From contig NZ_CP109009.1 of assembly GCF_036226685.1 (NCBI RefSeq), forward strand, positions 1,426,001-1,490,000: a DNA stretch of 64,000 bases, in the 5' to 3' direction. Numbering within the stretch: position 1 is the stretch's first letter; every line of letters starts with the position of its first letter. Of this stretch, positions 41,227-49,981 are shown piece after piece. A program made the translations under genes and the position numbers. The stretch is from Streptomyces sp. NBC_00690. Lineage in GTDB: Bacteria > Actinomycetota > Actinomycetes > Streptomycetales > Streptomycetaceae. Under the pieces are notes generated by a model. That model saw nothing but the letters and a program-made list of their open reading frames with translations, searched no databases and was not told the DNA's origin.

Positions 41227-42387
41227 ATGGTGGGGCGGCTGACCGGCGGTGATCCGTCGCTGCTGCGGCGGATCAACTCCGCGGTGGTACTCCATGCTCT
41301 GCGAGGCGCGGGCTCTCCGACGCTGACGGATCTCACCCGCGTTACCGGCCTGTCACGGCCGACGGTCGAGGGTGTGATCGAAGGGCTCATCGAGGCGGGA
41401 CTGGTCGCCGAGTCGGTTCCCGAGGAGGGCGAGGCGCGCCGCCAGGGCAGGCCGGCGAGACGGTTCCGGTTCCGGGTAGAAGCCGGGCACCTCCTGGGCG
41501 TCGAAATCGGCCCCCACCGGGTCGCCGCGCTGGTCTCGGGGCTGGACGGCCGCATCATCGGTGCGGGCTCCCGGGAGGTGTCGGAGACGGCGTCCGCGGA
41601 CGACCGGTTGGACCGGGTGCGGCTGGTGATCGCGGACGTGCTGCGGCGGACGGGGATCGCCCGCACCAGCTTGCGCGCCGTCGGTGTCGGCTCCCCCGGC
41701 ATCGTTGAAGCTGACGGCACCGTACGGCTGGGCACGGCGCTGCCCGGTTGGACCGGACTGGCGCTCGGGCAGCGGCTCCAGCGTTCGTTCCGCTGCCCGG
41801 TGCTCGTGGAGAACGATGCCAACGCCGCGGCAGTCGCCGAGCATTGGAAGGGCTCCGGCAAGGACTCCGACGACATCGTCTTCGTCCTCGCGGGCCTGAG
41901 TCCGGGTGCCGGATCGCTGATCGGGGGCCGGCTGCATCGCGGGTTCGGTGGTGCGGCGGGTGAGATCGGGGCCCTGCACCTGTTGGGGCGCGAGGTCTCG
42001 CCCGAGAAGCTGCTGTCGCCGACGGACGAACCGTTGCACCCGCTGGACGAGCAGGCGGTGGCCAATGTGTTCGCGCTGGCGCGGCAGGGGGACGTCCGGG
42101 CTCAGGCAGCTGTGGAGCGCTTCATCCAGCGACTGGTCCACGATGTGGCGGCACTGGTGCTTGCGCTCGATCCCGAGGTCGTGGTGGTCGGGGGCTGGGC
42201 CGCCGGGCTGGACGGGGTGCTGGACCCGCTCCGGGACGAGTTGGCGCGCTACTGCCTTCGACCGCCGCGTGTGACGCTCTCCCTCCTCGGTGAGGCCGCC
42301 GTGGCCACGGGCGCGCTCAGGCTGGCGCTCGACCACGTGGAGGAGGAGTTGTTCGCAGTGCAGGGAACGGTGACGGCCCGCCACTGA
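41227..42387 (+). CDS. ROK-family transcriptional regulator
   Basis: A 386-residue NagC/XylR-type regulator. ATG 41227 follows GGAAGG. The N-terminal winged helix spans about 10-75 (RRINSAVVLHALRGAGSPTLTDLTRVTGLSRPTVEGVIEGLI). The ROK domain has VGVGSPGIVEADG, ENDANAAAVAEHW, and GGRLHRGFGGAAGEIG. The usual GHxxxxPxGxxCxCGxxGC zinc cluster is absent (LHLLGREVSPEKL follows the GEIG), so it is unlikely to be a kinase and may not bind sugar in the normal way. A GntR regulator is convergent downstream. Confidence 0.9.
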   Translation: MVGRLTGGDPSLLRRINSAVVLHALRGAGSPTLTDLTRVTGLSRPTVEGVIEGLIEAGLVAESVPEEGEARRQGRPARRFRFRVEAGHLLGVEIGPHRVAALVSGLDGRIIGAGSREVSETASADDRLDRVRLVIADVLRRTGIARTSLRAVGVGSPGIVEADGTVRLGTALPGWTGLALGQRLQRSFRCPVLVENDANAAAVAEHWKGSGKDSDDIVFVLAGLSPGAGSLIGGRLHRGFGGAAGEIGALHLLGREVSPEKLLSPTDEPLHPLDEQAVANVFALARQGDVRAQAAVERFIQRLVHDVAALVLALDPEVVVVGGWAAGLDGVLDPLRDELARYCLRPPRVTLSLLGEAAVATGALRLALDHVEEELFAVQGTVTARH

Positions 42388-42413
42388 GCTGATGCTCGGT
42401 GCGGCGGGCCGTC
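42372..42413. terminator. Hairpin spanning the ROK stop codon
   Basis: Perfect 11-bp outer arms GACGGCCCGCC / GGCGGGCCGTC; the stop codon is in the loop region. Confidence 0.55.
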
Positions 42414-42429
42414 AAGGTCCGGCTTGTGT

Positions 42430-42459
42430 CCCTCGGGGCCGTGTGAGCGGCCCTGAGGG
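42430..42459. terminator. Second hairpin between ROK and GntR genes
   Basis: CCCTCGGGGCCG pairs with CGGCCCTGAGGG over 12 positions with one mismatch around a 6-nt loop. Together with the preceding hairpin it insulates two convergent genes. Confidence 0.55.
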
Positions 42460-42475
42460 CATGGAATGCGCCTGC

Positions 42476-43240
42476 TCAGGAAGCGCGGCGCTCCTCCACG
42501 GGGTGGCTGATCTCCACATCGCCGGTGTCACCGAAGGTGAGCCGGCAGGTGTCGGCGCGGTAGGTGGCGACGGTCACGGCCGCGGTCCTGCCCTGGGACA
42601 GATACCGGGTGGTGACCACCAACACGGGTGCGCCGGGCAGCCGATCGAGTTCCTTGGCGTCGTCAGCGCGGGCCGAACCCAACTCGACCGAACGGTCCTG
42701 GCCGTCGAGGTCGAGTCGCTGGAGCTCCCGCAGGACAGCGCGGGCACGGGACGGACCGGACGGCGCGTCTATGGCCGACAGGTCGGGCACGGACGCCACC
42801 GGAACGTAGAGCAGTTCCGCGGCGACTGGGTGACCGTGGGAGACCCGCAGTCGGCGCAGGGCATAGGTCTGATCTTCGGTGCCGGTGCCGAGCATGCGGG
42901 CGACCGCGGCCGGCGGGATCGCCTTGGCGCAGTCGAAGGACTGCCAGGCGTCCTGGGCCGCGCCCGGCCAAGCCTGGCGGCCGGTCGAGACGTCCACCCC
43001 GACGCGCGGCGGCGCGACGGTGGTACCGACTCCGCGGCGACGCTGGAGCCGGCCTTCTAGTTCGAGTTGTTCGAGAGCCTGCCGGAGCGTGGCCCGGGCA
43101 ACTCCGAAGCGAGCGGCGAGATCACGCTCGTTGGGCAGGACCTCACCCACTGAGAAGTCAGAGTCGAGTGCCTCTCCGATCACGTTCTTCAGGTGCCAGT
43201 ACTTCGGTTCCGGCACTGATTCCAGCTGCGTGGTCCCCAC
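42476..43240 (-). CDS. GntR/HutC-family transcriptional regulator
   Basis: A 254-residue regulator. I choose GTG 43240 because GGAGG lies 6 nt upstream; an in-frame ATG 43255 has no ribosome site. The winged helix is at about 10-75 (YWHLKNVIGEALDSDFSVGEVLPNERDLAARFGVARATLRQALEQLELEGRLQRRRGVGTTV). The C-terminal UTRA domain (about 85-245) puts it in the HutC group, whose ligands include sugar phosphates. A TTGGTCAAGACCAA palindrome about 100 bp upstream matches the operator type of this group, so autoregulation is likely. Confidence 0.92.
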   Translation of the reverse strand: MGTTQLESVPEPKYWHLKNVIGEALDSDFSVGEVLPNERDLAARFGVARATLRQALEQLELEGRLQRRRGVGTTVAPPRVGVDVSTGRQAWPGAAQDAWQSFDCAKAIPPAAVARMLGTGTEDQTYALRRLRVSHGHPVAAELLYVPVASVPDLSAIDAPSGPSRARAVLRELQRLDLDGQDRSVELGSARADDAKELDRLPGAPVLVVTTRYLSQGRTAAVTVATYRADTCRLTFGDTGDVEISHPVEERRAS

Positions 43241-43342
43241 CCTGATCCTCCGCATTTCGCCGTGTCAGCGGCGGCTTTTCCGCGCCCTTGTTTATTAAAG
43301 GTTCCTGCACTATCTCAGCCGACGATAAGGCGACGCGGCACC

Positions 43343-43356
43343 TTGGTCAAGACCAA
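43343..43356. promoter_or_regulatory. HutC/DasR-like operator upstream of the GntR gene
   Basis: TTGGTC-AA-GACCAA is a perfect 14-bp inverted repeat around AA. Its core TGGTCAAGACCA differs at one position from TGGTCTAGACCA, the DasR (dre) consensus. It may bind the adjacent GntR protein or DasR itself. Confidence 0.6.
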
Positions 43357-43497
43357 TCCTGCCTCGCCACACCAGGAAAATCGGCTGCCTTATACAAGCG
43401 TTCATGGGGCGTTCGCACCGCGGAACAGTGCGCCTTATGCACACTCCACGCGTTTTCGACTTTTCGGACCATGGCCTCTGACGTGCGAAGCCATGCA

Positions 43498-44400
43498 TCA
43501 AAGCGATGTGATCGCGGCGAATTTGTCGGGATTGCGCACGATGTAGATGCACTGGACGAGTCCGTCCGCGATCTCCAGCTGGACGACGGTGTCCGGCTTT
43601 CCGGCGGAACGAAGAACGATGCCCGGTGCGCCGTTGATCTCGTTGATCTGATATTCGGCGGCCGGGACCGGCGTCTGCCCGACGGCCAACAGGAAGCGGC
43701 CAACCTTGTCTGCGCCCACCATGACCCGCAGCGGCGCCTTGCTCTTGCCCCCACTGTCTCCGACCAGTCGCACGCCGGGTGCCAGCAGGCCCAACAGGTC
43801 CTCCAGATCACCTCCGGAGGCGGCTGCGAGGAAGCGCTCGGTGAGGTCGCGACACTCATCGGGATTCGCGCGGTAGCGAGGTTTGCGCTCGTCGACCCGC
43901 TGACGGGCCCGGACCGCCAGTTGACGCACGGCCGCCTCGGAGCGATCAAGCGTGTTAGCGATCTCCGCGTGAGGAAAGCCGAACGCCTCACGGAGCACGA
44001 ACACGGCCCGCTCCAAGGGCGAGAGCGACTCCAAGACCACAAGGACGGCAAAGGAGACCGATTCGGCCAGAATCGTACGTTCGCCAGGGTCGGACGGCGT
44101 GGCTGCGAAGTCCGTGACGATCGGTTCAGGGAGCCACGGCCCGACGTACGACTCGCGGCGGGAGCGGATCTGACGGAGCCGGTCGATCGCGAGCCGGGCG
44201 GTGATGCGGACGAGATAGGCGCGCGGCTCACGCACCTCAGCGACTGCTGCAGCACCGTCCGCCGCCCGCGCTGACCAGCGCAGCCACGCCTCCTGCACCA
44301 CGTCCTCTGCGTCCGCCGCCCGACCCAGCATGCGGTAGGCCACGCCGGTCAGGACAGGGCGGTGCTCTTCGAAGACGTCGGTGAGGGTATCGGTCGACAC
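43498..44400 (-). CDS. sigJ: ECF sigma factor, SigJ type
   Basis: A 300-residue extracytoplasmic-function sigma factor with a SnoaL-like C-terminal domain. GTG 44400 is used (MSTDTLTDVFEEHRPVL). Region 2 (about 8-75) holds AYRMLGRAADAEDVVQEAWLRW; region 4 (about 120-170) holds LSPLERAVFVLREAFGFPHAEIANTLDRSEAAVRQLAVRAR. The C-terminal 120 residues replace a separate anti-sigma and may sense a ligand, as proposed for the SigJ/ECF41 group. ECF41 genes usually neighbour an oxidoreductase or carboxymuconolactone decarboxylase; here a divergent alpha/beta hydrolase gene may be the target. Confidence 0.92.
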   Translation of the reverse strand: MSTDTLTDVFEEHRPVLTGVAYRMLGRAADAEDVVQEAWLRWSARAADGAAAVAEVREPRAYLVRITARLAIDRLRQIRSRRESYVGPWLPEPIVTDFAATPSDPGERTILAESVSFAVLVVLESLSPLERAVFVLREAFGFPHAEIANTLDRSEAAVRQLAVRARQRVDERKPRYRANPDECRDLTERFLAAASGGDLEDLLGLLAPGVRLVGDSGGKSKAPLRVMVGADKVGRFLLAVGQTPVPAAEYQINEINGAPGIVLRSAGKPDTVVQLEIADGLVQCIYIVRNPDKFAAITSL

Positions 44401-44559
44401 CCACCCATCCCAACCGACCGGGCACCCGGGTGTCCAGCCGGACCCAAAGGCCCCGGCTGGAAGTGTCGGTCCTCTTGAACCAGAAGCTACTGGAGGGTAA
44501 TCATTGCTGACACCCCGTCTACAGCGCTCACGCAGGGGTGACACGAGGGAGTGGGAGAC

Positions 44560-45393
44560 ATGGTCGCAAGTATTTCGTTCTCCGTCGCATCACCTCAGGG
44601 CAGCCGAAAACTGTCTGTTTCATATGAAAGGGCGGGAGCGGGAGAACCCCTCCTGCTTCTCCACGGCATAGGACATCACTGGCAGGCATGGGAACCTGTC
44701 ATGGGCGTTTTGGCCGCCGAACGCGATGTGATCGCCGTTGACCTGCCCGGATTCGGGATCTCCCCACCATTGGCCGGTGGGATTTCTTATGACTTGCCCA
44801 CCATTGGTGCCGTACTCGGTTCCTTCTGTACCGCGCTGGCCATCGAGCAACCCCATGTCGCGGGCAATTCCCTCGGCGGACTGCTGGCGCTGGAGTTGGG
44901 GCGGGGAAAGATCGCCCGTTCGGTCACGGCGCTGTCGCCAGCCGGTTTCTGGAACGAAACCGAACGCAGGTACGCATTCGGCACGCTCAAGGCGATGCGA
45001 AGCGCGGCCCGGGCACTGCCGCTGCCCATGATCGAGGGCCTGTCCAAGACGGCGGCCGGGCGCACCGCCCTGACCGGCACCATCTACGCCCGCCCCGGAC
45101 GGCGTTCACCGGACGCGGTCGTCGCGGAGACCCTGGCGCTGCGCGAGGCCACCGGCTTCCAGCAGACCCTGGCCGCAGGGGGCGGTGTCAGGTTCACGGA
45201 CGATGTGCCGGACGTGCCCGTGACCATCGCCTGGGGCACCCGGGACCGACTGCTGTTGCGGCGCCAGGGCGTCCGGGCCAAGGGCATCATCCCCGGAGCG
45301 CGCCTGGTGCGGTTGCCGGGCTGTGGACACGTACCCATGAACGACGATCCGGCACTGGTCGCCCGGGTGTTGCTCGACGGCAGCAGTCGATGA
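44560..45393 (+). CDS. Alpha/beta-fold hydrolase
   Basis: A 277-residue hydrolase divergent from the sigma factor gene (160 bp between starts). ATG 44560 has GTGGGAG upstream; GTG 44551 is an alternative. The fold marks are LLLLHGIGHHWQAWEPV (oxyanion HG), VDLPGFG, the nucleophile elbow GNSLGG, Asp in WGTRDRLL, and His in GCGHVPMNDDP. Codon use at the start is less G/C-biased than in neighbours (TCA, AAA, TAT codons in the first 30), then becomes normal. Substrate unknown. A strong bidirectional hairpin follows. Confidence 0.9.
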   Translation: MVASISFSVASPQGSRKLSVSYERAGAGEPLLLLHGIGHHWQAWEPVMGVLAAERDVIAVDLPGFGISPPLAGGISYDLPTIGAVLGSFCTALAIEQPHVAGNSLGGLLALELGRGKIARSVTALSPAGFWNETERRYAFGTLKAMRSAARALPLPMIEGLSKTAAGRTALTGTIYARPGRRSPDAVVAETLALREATGFQQTLAAGGGVRFTDDVPDVPVTIAWGTRDRLLLRRQGVRAKGIIPGARLVRLPGCGHVPMNDDPALVARVLLDGSSR

Positions 45394-45412
45394 GCTCGCC
45401 CCGGACGGCCGG

Positions 45413-45449
45413 CGTTCCTGGTGCACCGCGGTCGGGTGCACCAGGAACG
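45413..45449. terminator. Strong bidirectional hairpin between hydrolase and EamA genes
   Basis: A perfect 15-bp stem (CGTTCCTGGTGCACC with its complement at 45435-45449) and 7-nt loop, between convergent genes. Confidence 0.8.
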
Positions 45450-45454
45450 GCAGG

Positions 45455-46474
45455 CTAGCGTCCGGAGCGACCGGTCTCCTTGGGCGGTCCTGCGGTGTCG
45501 GTTGTTGATGTCGCTGATATCGCTGGGCCTGCTGGGCCTGCTGGCGCCAGTCCCCTCCGGGCCCGACGGCCGAACACCCCGGACCCCAGCGCCGCGCCGC
45601 ATCCGACGAGCACTCCACCGGCGGCCTGTGCCGCACCGAAGGTGCCGGCGCCCACAAGTGGCGCCGTCAGTGCCGCGGTCACGGGGATGACACCGGTGAA
45701 GAGGGTCGCGCGTTCGGTGCCGATGCGCTGGATGCCCATGTACCAGGTCACAAATCCGATCACGGTGACGATGGCGGCCTGCCAGAGCAGCGCTGCGGCC
45801 TCCGCCCCGTCGGGCATCCGGACGAAGCCGGAACCATCCAGTACCAGGCCGATGATGGTGGACTCCACGGCCGCGACGGCGCAGACGCACGCCGTCAGGA
45901 GCCGGGGTCCGAGCGGGCGCAGCACCGGAGCGGCGAGGACCGCGAACCCGACTTCCCCGATCAGCGCCGCCACCGACCAGACGATGCCCGCGGTGTCGGT
46001 TCGGCCCCACCCTTGAACCGTCAACGCCCCCACCGCCACCAGCAGGGCTCCCCAGAGGACGGGACGGGTGGGGCGTCGACGGTCGACGAGGGGTACCAGG
46101 ACGGCGACGACCACCGGGGCACACCCCACGAACACACCGGGAACAGCGGGTTCGGCGGTACGTTCCGCAGCCAGGATGGCCAGGTTGAAACCGACCATGC
46201 CGACCCCTGCGAGCAGGGCGATGCGTCCCCACTGGCCGGGCCTCAGCGCGGCCACCGGACCGAGTGCCGCCCTACCGCCCAGCAGAGGGAGGAGCAGCAG
46301 GAAGGCGAGTGCGTACCGTACGGCTTGACCACCCGCGTACGGATACTCCCCCAGCACGCTGTTGGCGGTGAATGAGGCTCCCACCAGGCAGTAGGCGAAG
46401 GAGACGAGGAGTACGCCGCGGAGGGCGTCGGAGTTGGCACGATGCGGTGGTCGGTGGTCCATGGCCATGGCCAT
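45455..46474 (-). CDS. EamA/DMT-superfamily exporter
   Basis: A 339-residue membrane protein with ten hydrophobic helices arranged as two EamA repeats; a small-metabolite exporter. The start has three in-frame ATGs (46474, 46468, 46462: MAMAMDHRP), of which I take the first. Repeat 1 includes GVLLVSFAYCLVGASFTANSVL and QAVRYALAFLLLLPLL; repeat 2 starts near TAGIVWSVAALIGEVGFAVLAAPVL. The C-terminus is Ala/Gly/Thr-rich and cytoplasmic. It is divergent from a MocR regulator, a very common pair in which MocR controls the exporter. Confidence 0.9.
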   Translation of the reverse strand: MAMAMDHRPPHRANSDALRGVLLVSFAYCLVGASFTANSVLGEYPYAGGQAVRYALAFLLLLPLLGGRAALGPVAALRPGQWGRIALLAGVGMVGFNLAILAAERTAEPAVPGVFVGCAPVVVAVLVPLVDRRRPTRPVLWGALLVAVGALTVQGWGRTDTAGIVWSVAALIGEVGFAVLAAPVLRPLGPRLLTACVCAVAAVESTIIGLVLDGSGFVRMPDGAEAAALLWQAAIVTVIGFVTWYMGIQRIGTERATLFTGVIPVTAALTAPLVGAGTFGAAQAAGGVLVGCGAALGSGVFGRRARRGLAPAGPAGPAISATSTTDTAGPPKETGRSGR

Positions 46475-46492
46475 GACGCTAGGGAGCCGGGC

Positions 46493-46509
46493 GGTCCCCT
46501 TTAAGGTCC
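46493..46509. promoter_or_regulatory. Direct repeat in the EamA promoter, candidate MocR operator
   Basis: GGTCC occurs twice in the same orientation, 12 bp centre to centre, separated by CCTTTAA, 19-35 bp upstream of the EamA start. MocR regulators commonly bind direct repeats over the partner promoter. Confidence 0.45.
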
Positions 46510-46746
46510 ACTTTCCTGGTGTCATCGAGGACCAATTCAGCAGCCCGGATCTCTCGCCGCGGGCCTTGGCGGCAGTTGGTGCTCGATCACGTGGAGGGGA
46601 ACCATCCGGTGGGCGTACGGCGTTCGGCGATCGGAGGCCACCGCCGCGCGGCGAGCGGACCAGCACGACCCATGGCACGTCATGACAGGTCGTATCAGGC
46701 AACGACGGATCATCGACGGCAGACGACATCGAAGGAAGCGGGCGCG

Positions 46747-48345
46747 ATGGCGGAACCCCTTGAAGGCGCGGACCGCCATCGGTCGGCTCCTGCGGGAGGA
46801 GGGCCCTGGTCGACCGCTTGGGAACTGCTGCTTCCCGCTACGACGGCACCCGCGCGTCAGCGCGGACGGGCGCTTCAGTCCGCCCTGCGTGAGGCGGTTC
46901 GGGCGGGCCGGCTGGCGGCCGGCACCCGTCTGCCCTCCAGCCGGGACCTCGCTGCCGACCTCGGTGTTTCCCGCGGTCTGGTGACCGAGGCGTATGAACA
47001 GCTGACGGCCGAGGGATATCTGCGCAGTGACCGGGGTTCGGGCACCTGGGTGGGCGAGGCCGCGCGTGGAGGCGTCCGTTCGGCGCACGCCCCAGCTCCC
47101 CGGTCCGTTGCCGCGCAGGTGAACTTCCGGCCGGGCACACCGGACCTCTCCCTCTTTCCGCGGAGCGCGTGGGCGGCGACGCACAAGTCCGTCCTCGCGC
47201 GGCTGCCCCACCGGTCCCTCGGCTACCCCGACCCCCGTGGGTTGCCGGCCCTGCGCGAGCAGTTGGCCGCACTCCTGACCCGACGGCGAGGAGTGGTGGC
47301 CGACCCTGGCCGTCTGGTGGTGTGCTCCGGCGTCACCCAGGCGACGGCCCTGCTCGGGTCCGTCCTGTACGCCCACGGCCTGCGGAGCATCGGGGTCGAG
47401 GACCCGGGGAGTCCCAGTCACGGACCCGTCTTCACCGGCGTCGGCCTGCGGATGGCGGCACTCCCGCTCGATGCCGAGGGACTGTCGATGGGGCCGTTGC
47501 GCGCATCGGGCGTGCGCGCGGTGATGACGACACCGGCCCATCAGTTCCCCACCGGGATCGCCTACTCTGCGCGGCGGCGCATCGAACTCCTCGACTGGGC
47601 ACGTGCCGTGGACGGGTTGATCTTCGAGGACGACTACGACGGCGACTTCCGCTACGACCGGGCCCCCGTCGGTGCGCTCCAGGGCCTCGACCCCGACCGG
47701 GTCGCCTACAGCGGCTCGGTCAGCAAGTCGCTGGCGCCGGGGCTGCGGCTCGGTTGGGTCGTCGTACCGCCGCGGCTCCTGGAGGAGGTCGTGGAGCGCA
47801 AGCGCACGATGGATCTGGGCAATCCGGCGCTGGACCAGGAAGTGTTGGCAGACTTCGTCGACCGCGGAGACTATGACCGACAGTTGCGCCGCTGCCAGCG
47901 GGCCTACCGGGAGCGAAGGGATGCCCTGGTCCGGGCCCTCGACGAGCACTTTCCCGGTACCCGGGTGAGCGGCATCGCCGCCGGGCTGCACATCATCGCG
48001 CAGCTGCCGGCACGGTATGGACCCGAGGAAGCGTTCCGGAAGCGGGCGGCGGACGCGGGGGTCGCCGTGCGACTGCTGTCGGACCATCGGATGACCGGCG
48101 GCGATGTGCAGACCACGGACGGGGCAGGGATGGCGGCTGCCCGATTGCCGACCGAGCCCGCGGACGGCACGGTGAGCGCCGCGGGCGAGGCGGGCATGTC
48201 GGACGTGGCGGGCGGGATGGCAGTGCTGGACACAGCGAGTGGGTCTGGGGATGGGGGCGTGGACCTGGTGTTGGGGTACGCCCATCTCAGCCCGGCCGAG
48301 ATCGCCCGGGGCGTGGGGTTTTTGGCACGGGCCGGCACACCCTGA
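46747..48345 (+). CDS. MocR-type regulator (GntR helix-turn-helix fused to PLP aminotransferase)
   Basis: A 532-residue fusion, ATG 46747. The GntR winged helix covers about 40-105 (ALQSALREAVRAGRLAAGTRLPSSRDLAADLGVSRGLVTEAYEQL), followed by an aminotransferase-like domain with PLP lysine in SGSVSKSLAPGLRLGW and EDDYDGDFRYDR. Near the C-terminus, between LLSDHRM and VDLVLGYAHLSP, about 55 Ala/Gly/Thr-rich residues replace what is normally a short loop. MocR proteins sense PLP or amino compounds and regulate a divergent gene, here the EamA exporter. Confidence 0.93.
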   Translation: MAEPLEGADRHRSAPAGGGPWSTAWELLLPATTAPARQRGRALQSALREAVRAGRLAAGTRLPSSRDLAADLGVSRGLVTEAYEQLTAEGYLRSDRGSGTWVGEAARGGVRSAHAPAPRSVAAQVNFRPGTPDLSLFPRSAWAATHKSVLARLPHRSLGYPDPRGLPALREQLAALLTRRRGVVADPGRLVVCSGVTQATALLGSVLYAHGLRSIGVEDPGSPSHGPVFTGVGLRMAALPLDAEGLSMGPLRASGVRAVMTTPAHQFPTGIAYSARRRIELLDWARAVDGLIFEDDYDGDFRYDRAPVGALQGLDPDRVAYSGSVSKSLAPGLRLGWVVVPPRLLEEVVERKRTMDLGNPALDQEVLADFVDRGDYDRQLRRCQRAYRERRDALVRALDEHFPGTRVSGIAAGLHIIAQLPARYGPEEAFRKRAADAGVAVRLLSDHRMTGGDVQTTDGAGMAAARLPTEPADGTVSAAGEAGMSDVAGGMAVLDTASGSGDGGVDLVLGYAHLSPAEIARGVGFLARAGTP

Positions 48346-48574
48346 GCAAGCGGAGATAACACCGCGCGCCGGGCCCTTGCCCGCTTCGATGTCGCTGATG
48401 GGCGATGGGTCGGCCGTCATGACGTGGGGCGCCCCATCGACGCACACCCGCCCTGTGGATAACGTCGGTTGGTGCCGTTGACCAGGGACTCTTCCGCCGT
48501 CGCAGCCTGTCAGATGCACCCCGGCACCGCTCGTGGCGGATCGAATGTCAGTGCCTGCGCCTACGGTCTTTTGC

Positions 48575-49981
48575 ATGACGCGATCCATGCAGGCACTCGC
48601 CTACGCACGCCCGTCCACCCTTGAGTCATCGGCCGACGGACCCCTCCTCGGGCTGGAGACTTCGGGGGGCCTGACACCCGTCGGCGCACAAGCGCACCCC
48701 CACTTCTTCTCGGGCTTCTTGACCTCGCCCCACACCGCGGCGCGTGGTCTGTTGGCGGTCGCGGACGTGGCAGCCGCCCGCTATGTGGACCCCACGCCTC
48801 GCCCCCTGCTGGATCCCGTGGTGACCGGCAACGGCGATCGTTTGCGGTTTGAGTCCTTCTCGGGGTGTTGTGGGGTCTACGCCCGGCTGGACGTGTTGAG
48901 CGCGGGGTTGGACGGCAGGGAGACCGGGCGGGGCACCACCAACGTGGACGTCAACAATCCGTTGCGCGATGCCCTGTCCCGCATGACCGGTGACAGTCCG
49001 CTCCATCTGCGGGTGGGTCCGGAAGAGTTGGCCGTCACCACGCTCGACGGATCGGTGGTGGAGAAGAAGGTACCGCTGCCGGACCGTTGGCTGCGGGGGT
49101 TCGCCGAGGCCCAGGTGGCGACCGCGGGCTTCGATCTGCGAGCAGAGCTGTCCGCGACGGAGGCCGTGCGTTTTCTGCGCTCGCTGCCCACGTCGACGGG
49201 TCGGGCTTCCCTGGGCGCGAAGTGGGTGGTGCCGGCCGGCAAGACCCTGCGGCCGACCACGCGTCCGGTGGCCGGCGCGGTCTGTCTGCCGGGGCCGGAG
49301 CGGCTGACGGCGCTGCGCCGGGTCCTGCGCCACGCGATCGCCCTGCGCGTGTACGGGCCGGCGACGCCCGGCGGCTCGAACTCCCCCACCTCGACGGCAT
49401 GGGAGGTGGTGCTGCCCGGTATGCGGCTGACGCTCACCCTTTCGCCCGACACCCGTAGGGGATTCTCCGGCGAGGGCGGGGTGCTCGAAGCCCTGGCCAC
49501 CGAGGAGGCGGCCCAGGACGCCGAGTTGATCTCGGTGTTGCTCGCCTGGGAGCCGACCATCGATCCCGCGGATCTGGCGAGCCGCTCCGGTCTGTCGGTG
49601 GCCCGGGTACGAGCGGCCCTGGTGCGGCTGGGAACCGCCGGACGGGTGGGCTACGACGTGGCTGACGCGGCGTACTTCCACCGCGAACTCCCCTATGACG
49701 CGGACCGGGCCGAGCGGCACAACCCGCGTCTGGTGGCGGCCCGGAAGCTGGTGTCGTCCCGGGCCGTCGCCCTACATGCCGAAGGCGCGTCGGTGACCTC
49801 CGGCGAACGGGTGTACCAGGTGCGCGAGGAGGACGGACGGCTGCGGTGCACCTGCGCCTGGTGGTCCGACCACCTGGGCCAGAGAGGGCCGTGCAAACAC
49901 GCCCTGGCCGTACGTATCACCCGACGCGAGGCCACCGTCTCCGCCACCGCCGATCACCCGGTGTCAGGAGCTGCCCGATGA
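48575..49981 (+). CDS. SWIM zinc-finger protein
   Basis: A 468-residue protein; ATG 48575 gives MTRSMQALAYARPS, with no clear ribosome site. Only the C-terminal SWIM finger is recognisable: Cys425, Cys427, Cys440, His442 (CTCAWWSDHLGQRGPCKH), the CxCxnCxH pattern that binds zinc and often DNA or protein. Before it is a winged-helix-like segment (LAWEPTIDPADLASRSGLSVARVRAALVRLGTAGRVGYDV). The rest is not similar to anything I can name. The next gene starts inside its stop (ATGA), so the two proteins very probably work together. Confidence 0.85.
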   Translation: MTRSMQALAYARPSTLESSADGPLLGLETSGGLTPVGAQAHPHFFSGFLTSPHTAARGLLAVADVAAARYVDPTPRPLLDPVVTGNGDRLRFESFSGCCGVYARLDVLSAGLDGRETGRGTTNVDVNNPLRDALSRMTGDSPLHLRVGPEELAVTTLDGSVVEKKVPLPDRWLRGFAEAQVATAGFDLRAELSATEAVRFLRSLPTSTGRASLGAKWVVPAGKTLRPTTRPVAGAVCLPGPERLTALRRVLRHAIALRVYGPATPGGSNSPTSTAWEVVLPGMRLTLTLSPDTRRGFSGEGGVLEALATEEAAQDAELISVLLAWEPTIDPADLASRSGLSVARVRAALVRLGTAGRVGYDVADAAYFHRELPYDADRAERHNPRLVAARKLVSSRAVALHAEGASVTSGERVYQVREEDGRLRCTCAWWSDHLGQRGPCKHALAVRITRREATVSATADHPVSGAAR

